A DNA stretch of 64,000 nucleotides from NCBI GenBank assembly GCA_026261815.1, contig JAMPIT010000682.1, positions 258,001-322,000 on the forward strand, in the 5' to 3' direction. Positions 22,785 to 35,599 of the stretch are shown here, piece by piece (position 1 is the first letter of the stretch; each line of letters starts with the position of its first letter). This DNA comes from Monarcha castaneiventris obscurior. Lineage: Eukaryota > Chordata > Aves > Passeriformes > Monarchidae. Both the position numbers and the translations under genes were made by a program. The notes beneath the pieces are model-generated. The model did no database searches. It was given only the letters and a program-made list of their open reading frames with translations, and was not told the origin of the DNA.

Positions 22785-25700
22785 CACTGTTGGGGAAATT
22801 ATTCCATTTGGTACTCATCTTTGCCCTTTCCCTTAAGCAAAAACAAAGGAAAGGAAAAGAAATTACTTCAAAAAGCTCTTAGCAGACCATCACTGTTGTC
22901 CTTGTCCTTCTTAACTGTGGTTTCTTGTCAGTTTCAATTTTTTTTGGCAGGAGGGGTGGGGCGGTGGGGAGTTTAATATGAAGAATATAAGAATATCATT
23001 GAATATGAAGATTGTGGTTGATTTAAAGACAACAGCATTATCCTTTCATTTGGGATTCAGAGAGGGATGGGGAGCAGCAGTGACAGCAGCAGTAACAATC
23101 CATGGTGCCTGTTTTTACAGCCAGGGTCTGAGTCCAGAACAGGTTCTGCCTCACAGAGGTGTACAGGTCAGAATAAGTAATGCCTTGGCCATGCTTTAAC
23201 AAGGGGAGGAGAAGGGAATCCTGTTGGGAATGAAGATGGAAAGTCTCTCTGCTGTACCTGTTGACTTTCTTGTATTATTTTCTTTCAAGATCACCATGAC
23301 CCCGACTGTGTGTGGAGTACATAATGACGCTTCAGGTTCACCAGTCATTCCTGGAGGGAAATAAAATTTGCTGCCAGCTGCAGATGACACTCAGTTAATG
23401 CAGCTGGACTTTCTCTCTTACAATTTTCCTGTCTATTTTCGGCTTCTTTGCACTTCCAGCAGCCACTTCCCATTCCAACACACGTGGGGAATGCGTGTTT
23501 CTTTAAATCCTGGGTTTTGTACCTTCACTGAATTAATAGCTAGTGAGAAAGCAAAAGTGTTTCTATCTTCTCTCTTTAAAGATTTTTCTGGGTCCTCTAC
23601 CATTTATGAAACACTACTGCATTTATTGACACATTGTGTTAATGTTAAAACCAAGAGATAAACCAAACTAATATGGTCTCACTAAGTAATATTGCAACTT
23701 CTGAAAATGGCATTCTAGGTTAGATGGACCATGGATCTCATCAAGAAGAAGATTTCTTATGTTCTTAAATCCTTTTGATTTTTATTGATTCCAATGGAGA
23801 AGTATTGGGAGTTAGAGTGAAAACACTGCATAAGGGAATTTTTTTTATTAGGGCGTTAAGAGTTTTACGAATCCAACAAAATTTAGTGGCTGTAATATAT
23901 ATTCACCTACAAACTACTGCCATGTTATTCAAATGTCTTTTTAGATGCAGTATCCCTAAACCAAGATAAAACTATGGAGTTCTCTGTCTTAGAAGCAAAA
24001 ATGAGTTTACTTCAAACTCCAAAAAGTAAAACAATCAAATTATCCAGGAAAGAGTTCTTCCCAAACACAACTATTTTTCCATATGACAAACCTGACTGGG
24101 ACACAGGTGATTTCTTGCATCCCTGAGTGTGTTCCTACATGGTTAAATACTTTATGAAGTGCAGCTGCCACATGGTATTCACCACTACCCTGCTACTCCA
24201 GCAAATTACGTGCCCCAAGCTGGGCAGTCTCGTGGTGTGATGTCTCACTTGAAGGTTTTTTCCTGCTCCTTTGAATGAATTTCTGCAGAATTTGGCTGTT
24301 ACACAGTGCTCGTATTTATGCAATATCATGTGTATTACTGTAATGACTATAATGAACCCTCTACTAAACCTAAATGAATAACTGCCTTTGATCCAACTTA
24401 ATGGTCATTCTGCTTTATCACAATTTGGAGAGGATTCTGTTTGGTGCTGTTGATTGTGGCCATCAACAAGAGTCAAACACTAGGAACATTTGGAAATCTG
24501 TGTGTACAAACTGTGTGACCATCTGCTTGCTTAACTGATATGAGGAGACAGTAATTATATGAGAGAAGAGCCAGTTTGCTGCCTGAGAAATCACAAAAAT
24601 GTGTGCACATCACAGATACACAAATGCAGGCTCATGTTTCTGAGCAGCATTTGAGGCAGAATGTTTCTGAAGTGGCAGATATGCCCCAGGCCCACTGAAA
24701 GCATGAGAGGTCATTCACCACTCTCACATCTTAAATTCTTTGGAGTTCAAAAAACACTCAACTATATTTCTTCAGCTACATTTTTCTTTATGCAGCAGCA
24801 AAAATAATAACTTTGGTTTTCTTGATGCTTTTGCGCTTGACATTTATTTACTGTAAATCCTCCCCAAAACCATAGAGAGAAGCACTCACTGATCCATTGC
24901 CTTAGAAGACAATGTTTTATTCAGATCCCAGAAGAGGAAGTTAAGTATCTCAGATATTCCTGAGTTGGACATGGATTTAATAATCTTTAACAAATGTTTC
25001 TTCTCCAATGTTCCTCACCTCCTCTTAAACTCATGGAGTATTTATAAATACACATGAATCTTTAAATATTTTCAGATTCAAAATCTGTAAGACATTTCCA
25101 GGGAGGAAGTGGTTTGCAGAGATGTTTTGCTGCAAGTAACTGTTAAGATATGGATTTCTTTGGGATTGGCAAAATCAACAGTGCGTGTTCACTGTTGCTG
25201 TGCCAAAAGGATCAACAGCCCCTCTCCCTTTTCAAACAGACTGAAACACCCAAAGAACTGCTGGCAGGATTTTGAGGCTTCACCTTATGGCGATATCTTC
25301 TTTTCTTATGGAGAAGGTTAGATTTATAAGACAATCATCACTGTATTAGGCAGTATCTGTGTTCTGGTTTTACGACTTCCAGATTTGATCATCGTAAGAG
25401 TAGCATAAGTTTCTGAAGACAGAAATGTTTATAGTCACTTTTAGGACCTTTTTCTAGCAATCAGCACTTTAATTGATCCATTATCAGCCATTTCTAAGCA
25501 TCTGATGCATTGGATGATTTGTCTGTTCTGAGTGGACTATTCTTCAGCCTCAAGGGACAGTACTGGAGCACAGATTAAAACCCAGAGATCCTTATTTCTG
25601 TAGAACACAGTGAGACTTCAGACTTTATACATACAGTATGTGTGTCTTTATACAGCCACACGACTTCTTCAGAGTTTTCAGCAGAAAAGGAACCCAGAAG

Positions 25701-26989
25701 CTGTGCCTAAGCCAGAGTTGCAGCATTATTTTACACTGAGCTAAGCAAAGTGGTCACCTCTGTTTGCAAAGTCTGCTGCACAAATTCTCTCCTGTAACCC
25801 AATGCAGAGAAGCTCTGCTGCTTGGCAAATCGTCATTGCATTCCTGGAAAAGGGATTGCTCCCATGTCGGCCAGATGTTGTAGTTTTTATAGCTCTGCTG
25901 GTGAGAAACCAACAGTCAGTGTGAGATGAGGAGCAAACTGATCATGTCCTGTCTGTCTGATCCACCCCCACTGGGTGTTTTATTAAGAAATCCACATCTG
26001 CTGCATGCAGGCTGAGTGGAATGGAATTGCAGGCATGTTCCAAAACAACCGTGGTGTTTCCTCATCTGTGGCTCAGGTGAAGGCTTGAGAAGCAAAGGAT
26101 GGTGATGTGGTCACCAGGGGTGGGTGCCTAAGCCACCTCCCTGAGAAAAAAAACCTCTCCCCATCCTTCACCTCACAGCCACATCCCTGGCAGAGGTTCT
26201 GCCAGGACAGGGTGATGTTAAGGAGCCAGCAGTGCTCCTGCAGAGGAGTTTGTCAGGCAGTTCTGCCACAGACAGCCCTCAGTGGGAAGGATGGATGGAG
26301 AACTCAGAGCAGCCCGTGAGTGAGAAGGCTGCATGAATTATGCAAGGCCTATCATGGCACATGCGTGTCCATGATCTCTCCTTCACTGGTGGGGAGGAAA
26401 ATGCCAGTGAGAGCAGATATCTGCTGTGAGCAGGATGCAAGAAGCCAGAGAGCTCCCAAAGCCAGGCTGCTCTGGCTGATGAAGCATGGCCCTGACGCGA
26501 GAGCACCTGGCAGAAGGACCTTTAATTGCACGCTAAGCTGCAATTAATTGCAGGATGGCTGTAAAATGTGCATTTGGACAATTACAGGCAACCTGAGGCT
26601 GCTCACACAACTGACTGAGCGCAGCAGGGGGGAAATGCCATGTGTTGCAGGGGAGTCCTTTGCACTGCATACAATTTGCAGGGAAGAGGTGGTGAGCTTG
26701 TCCCAGGGGGAGGATGGTGCCAGTGCTCATTTACACAGATGGAGGATGCAGCCAGAAAATGCACCTGTGATAACAGGGTCTGACTCCAAGAAGGCAAAAG
26801 GAATAATGGGATGCCATATGTGCCCCCATGCTTGTTCTGCAGAGTAAATTATCATAACAATGTAAAATGTTGGCTGGGGAGGAGCTGTCTTAGTGGATAA
26901 TGCAACTTCAGCAATGTATTTCTGACCTGTCAGATTGCTTTGGGGTTTTTGTATTGTTTTGTTTTATTTTTCCTCATTTTTCTTCTATC
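22785..26989. other. Unassigned sequence with a possible regulatory block
   Basis: Mostly unique. The part at 26380-26900 has higher information content and homeodomain-type sites (see 26538). No gene or named repeat was seen. Confidence 0.45.
26538..26553. promoter_or_regulatory. Perfect 16-bp palindrome of homeodomain-type sites
   Basis: CTGCAATTAATTGCAG is a perfect palindrome with TAATT/AATTA cores, and a further TTTAATTGCA lies 10 bp upstream. It sits in non-repetitive sequence. Paired TAAT cores bind homeodomain dimers in general, but binding here is inference. Confidence 0.3.
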
Positions 26990-27133
26990 CACTTTTCTTT
27001 CTTTTTCTTTCTTTTTCTTTCTTTTTCTTTCTTTTCTTTCTTTCTTCCTTCCTTCCTTCCTTCCTTCCTTCCTTCCTTCCTTCCTTCCTTCCTTCCTTCC
27101 TTCCTTCCTTCCTTCCTTCCTTCCTTCCTTCCT
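26990..27133. repeat. Polypyrimidine microsatellite, (CTTT)n/(CTTTTT)n then (TTCC)n
   Basis: About 50 bp of CTTTCTTTTT-type repeats lead into about 23 copies of TTCC (roughly 27040-27133). The other strand reads (GGAA)n. The whole tract is purine/pyrimidine strand-biased and accounts for the open frames of repeated SFLP residues across it. Confidence 0.95.
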
Positions 27134-30100
27134 ATTTTTAAGACCACAGAGGTGAGAATTTATTAAAGGCAGTATTATATTTTTATTGATGTTTCTTTAG
27201 GACATCTGAGTTATAAAATCCAACAGTGCAGCCAACAGTTTACATTCACATGGAGTGTAAACAGCTACATGGAAATAAAATTTAAAAAAAAAAAAATAAA
27301 AGCACTTGTCATTTGAATCCCTTCCCATCTCATTCTGAAAAATAATATTAAATAAATGCATAAATAAACAGGGCAGGAGGGCTCAGTTTTCACCAGCTGA
27401 GCAGCAAAGGGCAGCAACAGACTAGGAGGACGGGAAAACTGCTTTATTAAAAATTACTATGTCTTGACTAAATGTGAGCCCTACAAGAGCTCTCCACATG
27501 ATTTTGTCACATGCAGTGTGTGTGGTTCTAGGTATCTTCTTCCTCCCTTTTTGCTGCTCTTTTCATGCCTGTTCCATCACCCATCTCCACTGGCTGTATA
27601 TTTATATTGTACATTTCTGTCATGCTGCCTCATGGCAACAATGTGCTAGTAATAGCTCACCTATTTCATCCACCTGATGTTCCCAGGAGACGTTTGTTTT
27701 GCTGGGAAACTCCCTCTAATGTTGCAGCAGCAGGATTCTGGCTGATTTCTCTTGTGTCCTGATGATTCCCACATCTCTTGCTGGCAGGTGGCAAGGTTTC
27801 CCCACGGGCAAGATGTCCTTGAAAGCAAATAAATTTTGTTTATTTTTCTGTCTATCAAAACAAAAAATATTCATAGACAGAGAGCATCTCATATCCCTCC
27901 CAAAGTCTCCTGAGAGAATTTTTTACTTTTAGCTTTGGTGCAAGAAAAGACATTGTGGGGAGGAAAAAAGTTATTTCTTTACCCACGTTTGCAAATTTTT
28001 TTTTATCCTCATATATTTAGCAATAATCTTTGCTTTGTGGGTTTCCAGGGATGTGTCAAAATAAACTGGGGAATTTTTTTTCATTGTAAGAAAGCCATAT
28101 GGATTGGCACAGCAACATGAAGAAAAAACATTCTGCCTGCACGTCGTGGTACTTACACTTTGGAAATAAATAAAGAATGAAGATTTGACTATCAATCCTT
28201 CCTCCAAGTCCATAAGTCTGTTTGGGTTTTTTTTTCCAGTGAAAACAAGGGAACAGAGTGAGAGGGAACAATCTCCTTTGACCTTCCCAGCACTGAATCA
28301 CAGAGGAGCCCCACAAGTCTCATTACTTTAAAAAAAAAAGCCTATTCTACCATGAGTAGAAATGAGTCTTGTGTCCTCTTTCATGCTTTTAAGACCTTTT
28401 ACAAGCCATTGGGTTGGTCCAAAAACTCACCCAGAGGCCTGGTAATGAGCACAGGGAACCATGACCTGCAAATAAGGGATTTCACCTCTTGACCATACAA
28501 GTAGCTCTATCCAAACAGTTAAGGAAAATTACCTTTCTCTTGAGGAATGCCCACTTACAGAAGCTTTGTAAAGAATAAGGCCCACTTCCAAAACCCTTGC
28601 TCTTGGTGCAAATATTCATTCTTGCCCCAAGGGTTACGGAGGCCCTTGCTGGAGCTCTCAGAAAGAGCTTTTACCTTTTACAGAATGTATTCTGACGAGC
28701 ATCTTGGCTCATCACCAGCCTTTCTTTACCAGTTTTTCTGAGTTGCACTTTACTGCATTTTCTCAGCTGGTGACAGCAAGTGCCACAGGAGCACCAGAGG
28801 GTGGACATCAATTTCCAGCACGCTGGCAGGACTGCATAAGCTGTTTCCTTCCTGCTGAGGAGACAGCTGGGATGAAGCCCTGTGCCTGCCTGGACAATAT
28901 TTAAATACCCTCAGACTGGATTTTGACAGAGAGAGGAACGTTTCAAGCCATAAAATCTGACTTATTTGCTCCTTCTGAATGAGGAATGTTGAGATAAAAA
29001 CTTCTAAAAGTGGTTTAAAAACATAAAAAACATTATTTAGAGTTATCTAATTTTATTCTTTTTGTATCAAAAAATTGCCTTAAGTAGTCTATCTTGATTT
29101 AAAAGACGTGCATTCTTTGCTGACAATATTCTGATTATCAGATATTCAGACTATCTCATTCAGGAAAATCTAGGACATTTCTATTTAGTTAATTTCTGTG
29201 CTTTATCTTCTGAAGTTTATTCCAAATCCACAAGTAAAATGAACATTTTAACCAATCACAGTGTTTACTGAACTATAACATGAATAGCCACAAATACTAT
29301 AGCTTTCAATGAATGAATTTCATTTCTCCACCCTCTCTTCTGTACTATTTTTGACAAGAAATTCGTTATCTGATATTCAAGGTAGCCCCTGAATCTCTTA
29401 TTTTGGTAGAATATCTGTCTTATTTTAAAGCAGAAAATAACTATCGCGAAAAACTTTTTTCTACTGTTTGTAGATTATTTGCAGATACAAAGGCAACACA
29501 GGGTCTATTTTCAGGAAAAAAAATCCCCAAAAATTAAGATTTACCAGGCAGTTAAGAAAATATACAATCTGACTTCCTTAAGTAGTAGGGACAAATTTGT
29601 TTTCTAATTTAGATATATACAAGTAAAGTACTTTTTCCACATAAAAATATTACCCGAAATTTATTCCGGACAGTTCCCTGTTCTGACCAAATTGAATACC
29701 TGTTGGAACAAAATTACTTTTAAAAATGGACCATGTAAAAGAAATAGAAGTCATGCCAGAGGAGGCATCTCATAAGGACACAGGAAGGATTAAGGCCCAG
29801 CACAAATGAATTGCAGCATTATCTCCTTGATTCAGAAGGCGAATTTTCCCATTCCAAGTCACCCTACTGTATTGGCTGTGAAAGTCAGCTTTTCCATGCA
29901 TCTTTTTATGCTCCTACAACCTCTCCCTATTGCCTAGCTCTGTGGCATTGTTTGCAATACAATCGAACAAGACTTGTCCAATTATCCACAAAGAACCCTG
30001 TGCATTCAACAATCTCCAAAGCCCCGTGGAAGCAGTTCTGTGATGAAAGGTCTGGAGCACAAACCTTTTTTCCATGACCAAGGGGAAGCAGTCCTAGGAG

Positions 30101-31570
30101 CGTATCTGGAAATCTTGCCTAAATTAACAAGTGGGGATTTGGGCATGAAAGGGATATGTGTTGTCAAGACAAGATAAGGCACCTTTTAACCAAAGACACA
30201 AATTTCTAAAGCAAAATTAGCCAAACTAGTAACTGCAACATTCACAGTGGACCGGTGAATAAGGAAGGAATCTGCCACTTTACTTGTGAGAACTCTGCAA
30301 AAAGGGAGTTTTAAAGCACCAGAGACACTTTCAGGGATTTGGATATAAATCTCAAGAAGAGAGAAAAATCTTTGAGCTCCTCTTTATAGATGGGCATCCA
30401 AATTTCCTCTTCAAGGGGGAAAAAAGTGCCCTTTCCTTCAGAAGGATGATGTGCAGCCCCTTTAGTACATAATATAACATTTTCACAAGGAGTAAGAAAA
30501 AATATTTCAGTTGAAGAGACAACTGTGTGACTTTCCTGACTAATATGTATTGGCTCCAAAATATGGTTGTTCTTTCACAAGGGAAAGGAGATTTTCCCAG
30601 AACAGAGCCTTGTGCTTCCTCAGAAGTGGGATTTAAATCCAAAATGTCTGTACTGAGGTGATCTAGCACCAGTCTGCTGTGTCAATGTAGGGCTCTTCTG
30701 CCTTTTGCACAGGACTGGACACTGATGGAGCATCACCATCAGAGGAACCTCTTCAAGTAAAGCAAGAAAAGAAATATTTATTCACAGCTGTTGTTCAAGC
30801 ATGAATTAATTAAGTGTGCAATTAGCTCCAGGACACAATATCACTGTAGGAAGAGCAGAGCCAAGTCTAAAACAATTAGTCTTTTTAAGAGTGCACTACC
30901 TCTAAAACTGAAGTTAACGTTGGTGCTTGATATGCTTTTAACTCATGGAGATACACCAAATCCCAGAGCTGGCTGAGGGATCATTACAACATGGCCCAGC
31001 AAACAGGCTCATCATAAATTCTCCTTGTGAAAATAGCCCAATAAACCTGTCCACTTTACTTAATTGAAATTACCTTTCGTGGGAGAAACAGAGGAAAAAG
31101 AATCTAACAACTCTAGGCAGTCTGCTATTTTAAAAAAATCTTTAAAGTCCGAGTATGAGGCACGTCCCACACATACAAATAATTGATGTGGATCTTTCAA
31201 AGAGAAGAAAGGGAATATACTGTGGAAGTGGCGGAAAAGAAATCTCAAAACAGCACTAGTGCTCTCCATTTCATGAAGATAATTCAACTAAAACCATATA
31301 AAGGAAAAAAATCTCCTTTAGTTGTGTGGCAGGCACCATAACAAAACTAATCCATTTCACCTTGCAGACTCACTGAGAGCACTGGGATGAAGTGAGGTTG
31401 TACACAGTAAACAAGGGGAAATCTTTCTCAATTACTTTTTTCTGAATAGTGGAGAGCTATTAACATCTTGTTATTTGTGAAGTTCCAAATATGCAAACCA
31501 TTTTACCTCACAGATGAGTCCCACTGTTTAGAAACCTTGAAGCCACAAACAACGAATTCACTAATGAGGG
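27134..31570. other. Unassigned sequence, about 4.4 kb
   Basis: Unique AT-rich DNA with short poly(A) and poly(T) runs (27283-27296, 28000-28005, 28330-28340). I could not identify any gene or repeat. Confidence 0.5.
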
Positions 31571-31925
31571 AATCACGGAATTGTGCAATATCTCAAGCTG
31601 GGAGGGACCCATAAGGATCACCAAATCCAGCTCCCTGCTCCTCACAAAGTTAAACCAGATGACTAAAAACCCTGTCCACCCTTGAACTTGGGCAGGTGTG
31701 GTGCCGTGAGCCCTTCCCTGCAAAGCCTGTTCCAGGCACAGACCACCCTCAGGATGAAGAACCTTTTCCTGAGGTCCCACCTGAACTTCCCTTGGTGCAA
31801 CTTCATTCCTTTTCCTGGTGTCCTGTGCTGGTTACCACAAAGGAAATCAGCACCTGCCCCTCCACTTTCCCCCAAGAGGAAGGTGTAGACCCTTCTTTTC
31901 TCCAGCCTAAGGTAGCCTTTGTAAA
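31571..31925 (-). mobile_element. CR1 LINE 3'-end fragment
   Basis: The + strand starts AATCACGGAATTGTGCAATA, the reverse complement of a CR1 terminus, and runs through AGCTGGGAGGGACCC, CCTGTTCCAGGCACAGACC and AACCTTTTCCTGAGGTCCCA to TTCTCCAGCCTAAGG. That is a full CR1 3' module in minus orientation, moderately diverged. Confidence 0.9.
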
Positions 31926-34379
31926 ATTTCACATGGTTGGTTGTTGCCTAATTCTCTGCCCTATCTAATATTTGCACAAATGCTCATTCTAAGCTTTTTA
32001 AAATTTTATTTCTAAATTTAACTTCTATAGTAGGAAGCACAGCAATTTTGCCTCCAGTATCTCTAAGAAAAACATTTCTGGCTGCAGGCAGAACCTTTCT
32101 TGCTACACAAATAAGGACACTTTCAGTGATTTTTATTCTCTTCTGCTTCCCCACAGCTAAAACTCATAAAAAGTAATTTTCCCTTTCATTCTTTGACAGA
32201 AAGGTACTCAAACAAAGTGAAGCCAGTGCCATCAACTTGTCACTGCCAGAGGTGAAGCAGAGCTCAGGACTGCAAGGAAGGCAGGATCCAGCTCAGCCTG
32301 CGACCAAAACCACCCTGGGCTCACCAAATATGTCACTGCCTCACAACTGAGCAAGGACAAAGCTGCAGGACAGAGGCAGAACCTCTGTGGGAAGGTGCAG
32401 CTGAATATGTGTTAGGAGGTTTATTTTAAATTTAATCTGCAGCAGATATATTTTACAATATATTTTGCTTAATTTCTTAAACACTTTATTTACTTCCTGC
32501 AAATGGTGGAGAGATTTTCTTCTGGTGGTTTGCATTGTTGAGGCTTTTAGAAATTATTCTGTCAGTTAGTTCCATCATGAGATGCAAATTATTGCTACCA
32601 GAGCTGCCTATAATTCAAAGGATAAAGTCAACATAAGTTCAGAAACCATGGTACTGTATATGTCTGATCTAATAGAATGTAAATAGTGATATCTAATATG
32701 TTTCCAATCCTAATATGTCCTCATTTAAAAAAAGATCTTTTCTTTCTGATCCATATGAAGCAACCACTCTGAGCAGGTAGGTCTGTTGTCAATCCTTAAG
32801 ACTATGAAATATGTGTGGATAACTAAAATCTATTATAAAATGTGGCCAGAGGCATTTTTCCTTAATGCTATTGTACACATTCTTATTTTTCTCAGGGGGT
32901 AAATAAGGCAGAAAATCAGAAATATCCTTCATTTTTCACAGCAACCTCCATTAAATACTAAATGAATACTAAATACCTCATTCAGAAGTAATCAAAAACT
33001 AACAGGCTGTCAGGTTCATGATCTCTAATTCTTACCCACTGCTGGACATAGTCAGTCTGAAGCTTGTTCTGACATGGAAGAGCTTCCCACCCTCATCCTC
33101 TTCTGCCTCAGGAACACAACCCCCTGGGACAGGTCTGCAAAAGTGGGACAATTTCAAGTTAAATTCAGAGTTGAACAGACTACAGTCACGAACCTTCTGT
33201 GGCACATTGCATACTCAGATAAAACCACGCATGGTCTTCATACCAAGTACTGCTGGGGCTACTTGAAAATAATTGGCTCCTGCCCTGCTGAACTGAAGGA
33301 AAAAGCTTTGAAAGACAGTAGGACAGTATATACTTAAAAAAAATAGTTGTGATCTGTCTGAAGAAATCTTCCAGAAAAGTACCTATCCATAAATTCCAGA
33401 AAAAAAAATCCATGTATAAAGTAAAGGCTAGGATAAAAGAAAAAAAATTCCGAAATGCTTTGAAATTATAGAGTTCAACAGAACAGTGAGAAATATATAT
33501 ACCCTCAAGTCCGATCATTTCACCTATCATTAGACATTCCACATTAAGGTGCACTTGCATCTTTAGTCTCCTCCTCCAGTTGTATAAACCAAGTTTTAAG
33601 GGCTCAGGGGTAAAACATGATTGGTGTCACCAGAATTGCCTCAAGGAATTCAATCAGTCCCAGTACAAGCAGTGAGTTAATTCTGCCTACCACATCTAAT
33701 GAAGAATTAGTGCACTCTGGGACTGTTAAAGCCACAATAATCAGAAGTCCTCATTTGTATCTATATTTGGCTTTGCTGTTTGACCATGCCATAACTCTAT
33801 CTATAAAAATGGATGTAGCTACAGATATTTTTTTCTTTTAATAAATGATGAGGAAGATCAGAAAGCAACATGCAGTCTCAAAATAGCAGAGCTGCTACTT
33901 GCAGAGGGATGCTCCTTTTGGATCAATATCCTTTTTGTCTTTAAAATTATAGAGTAGAATTATTCATAATGACAGGATAATAACCATGCAGCAAATTTAA
34001 AGAGAGCTGTATTTATACCAGCTATAGGGAGGAGAAGCGAAGCACTTGGCAATATTAAAAAACGCCCTGGTGGCCAGATGTGTGACAAAAAGCATTATTG
34101 TAAAACACATGCAGTAATTATAATATAACTATAGGCAACAATTTATATTAAAGAATAGATGTGACTCTTACAGATCATGTGCTGCTAATTATCTTAAATC
34201 TTTGAGGAATACTGTGATCTGCTGCTTCACAAAAAATAAACAGAATTTTACAAACAACCATTCTGGCCGTAAAGGATATTTTAACTTTATGTCTGAAAAT
34301 CTTTTATCAGAGTTGTTTTATTCCAGGTATTTTAGCCAATATAAGGACAGCACTAAATATGACCTTGGGACTGCTCTAT
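31926..34379. other. Unassigned sequence
   Basis: Unique AT-rich DNA. The open frames on both strands at 33018-33560 overlap each other and have no coding character. It includes a possible CTCF-like site at 34062-34077. Confidence 0.5.
34062..34077 (-). promoter_or_regulatory. CTCF-like motif
   Basis: The minus strand reads CTGGCCACCAGGGCGT. It matches the first dozen core positions of the CTCF consensus (TGGCCACCAGGG) but departs at the GGCG end. A motif match alone does not show occupancy. Confidence 0.3.
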
Positions 34380-34557
34380 TCTGGTTTCATGAGACCCACC
34401 CTGGAGTACTAGACTCAGCTCTGGGGCTCAGTCTGGGAGACACATGGATCTGTTGGAAAAGGTTGGGAGAAGGGCTACAAAATTATCAGAGGGGTACTGT
34501 TGAGCTTTTGATGGGATACCCTTCCTTTTTGGACAAGGGTGAGAGAGCAGAGAAGGC
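34380..34557 (+). mobile_element. CR1 LINE, segment 1 of 3 (split by LTRs)
   Basis: CATGAGACCCACCCTGGAGT, ACTCAGCTCTGGGGCTCAG, GATCTGTTGGAAAAGG and GGGCTACAAAATTATCAGAG follow the CR1 3' ORF2/UTR order. The element breaks at 34557 where an LTR begins and resumes at 35252. Confidence 0.85.
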
Positions 34558-35251
34558 TGCTGTTCTGCTAAGTTTTTTATTTCACTGTCCCATAGCTTCT
34601 TGAAGGCAGAGTTTGAAGGGGTTGCATGATAAGGCAAAGCAGTAACAGCAGCAGCAGGCAAACAGCAAGCAGAAAACAGCTTCTTCTCCTAATTCTAATT
34701 CTAATTCTAATTCTAATTCTAATTCTAATTCTAATTCTAATTCTAATTCTAGTTCTTTCTTACAGAAGTGTGGATTGTATTTGTTAATTGACCAATAAGA
34801 TTAACACAGGATTCTAATTTTTCTTTTCTTAACCTATCCTGGTCCAATTCTAACAGTTGTGAATCTTACACAAGTATTACATAGGTATTACACGGATTTG
34901 CATATATAGTTTCTATCAGTTCTTATTGTTTATGTGAACACTATCTGAAAAATGTGAGCAGTATAGTTCTATCTATATTTTGTCTAAAGTGAGGAAATTC
35001 TGTGAAAAGGTAACACTGCTGCAGTAAAAACTATGTTTAAAGTCTCTGCTGCAGCTTTTCAATGTTTAAGGCACTTAGCATATATTTCTACTAAAGGTTA
35101 AAAATCTATATTTCTATTTCACTTTGGTGTGACTTCATGTTTCTCAACTTATCCAAAGGTTTTAATTCAACCCCTGTGCTTTAGCTTTCCTCTGGGCCTG
35201 GGTCCAGAGGAGCTTTCACTCCGACAGGGTACAACCCTTACCCTGCCAGCA
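34558..35251 (-). mobile_element. Solo LTR, 694 bp, inserted in CR1
   Basis: TG...CA ends (TGCTGTTCTGC ... CCTGCCAGCA) are flanked by identical 5-bp duplications AAGGC at 34553-34557 and 35252-35256, inside a CR1. On the minus strand AATAAA lies at 34581-34576, about 20 bp from the LTR 3' end, which sets the orientation and implies a very short U5. A 5-bp duplication fits ERVL-like or some other ERV classes. No internal region remains, so it is a recombined solo LTR. Confidence 0.9.
34689..34751. repeat. (CTAATT)10.5 hexamer array inside LTR
   Basis: Ten perfect CTAATT copies plus CTA, close to the minus-strand 3' end of the LTR. Not a telomeric repeat. Confidence 0.95.
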
Positions 35252-35599
35252 AAGGCTGAAAGAGTTGGGGTGGTTTAGTTTGGAGAAGAAAAGTTTTCGG
35301 GGAGACCTGATTTCAGCCTTTCAATGTTTGCAAAAAAGCTGGGGACAGACCTATTAGTACTGCCTGTAACAATGGGACAAAAGGCGATGGTTTTCAGTTA
35401 AAATAAGGGCAGATTCAGATGAAATATAAGGAAAAAGCATTTTCTGGTGGTGTTGAAACCCTTGCACAGGCTACTCAGAGAGGTGGTGGCTGCCCCATCC
35501 CTGGAAACATTCAAGGCCAGGTTGGACATGGATCTGAGCAACCTGGCTTAGTTGAAGATGCTCCTGCTCACTGCAGTGAAGACCTTTAAAGGTTCCTTT
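35252..35599 (+). mobile_element. CR1 LINE, segment 2 of 3
   Basis: Resumes CR1 at AAGGCTGAAAGAGTTGGGG and continues through GAGACCTGATTTCAGCC, ACCCTTGCACAGGCTACTC and AAGGCCAGGTTGGACATGG to GGTTCCTTT, where a second LTR begins. Confidence 0.9.

Noticed and set aside
26900..27166. Three overlapping frames of SFLP repeats
   Set aside because: Translation of the TTCC microsatellite in three frames.
31682..31968. Overlapping + strand frames
   Set aside because: Antisense translation of the minus-strand CR1 3' module.
34689..34751. Hexamer array as interstitial telomere repeat
   Set aside because: The unit is CTAATT, not TTAGGG, and it lies inside an LTR.
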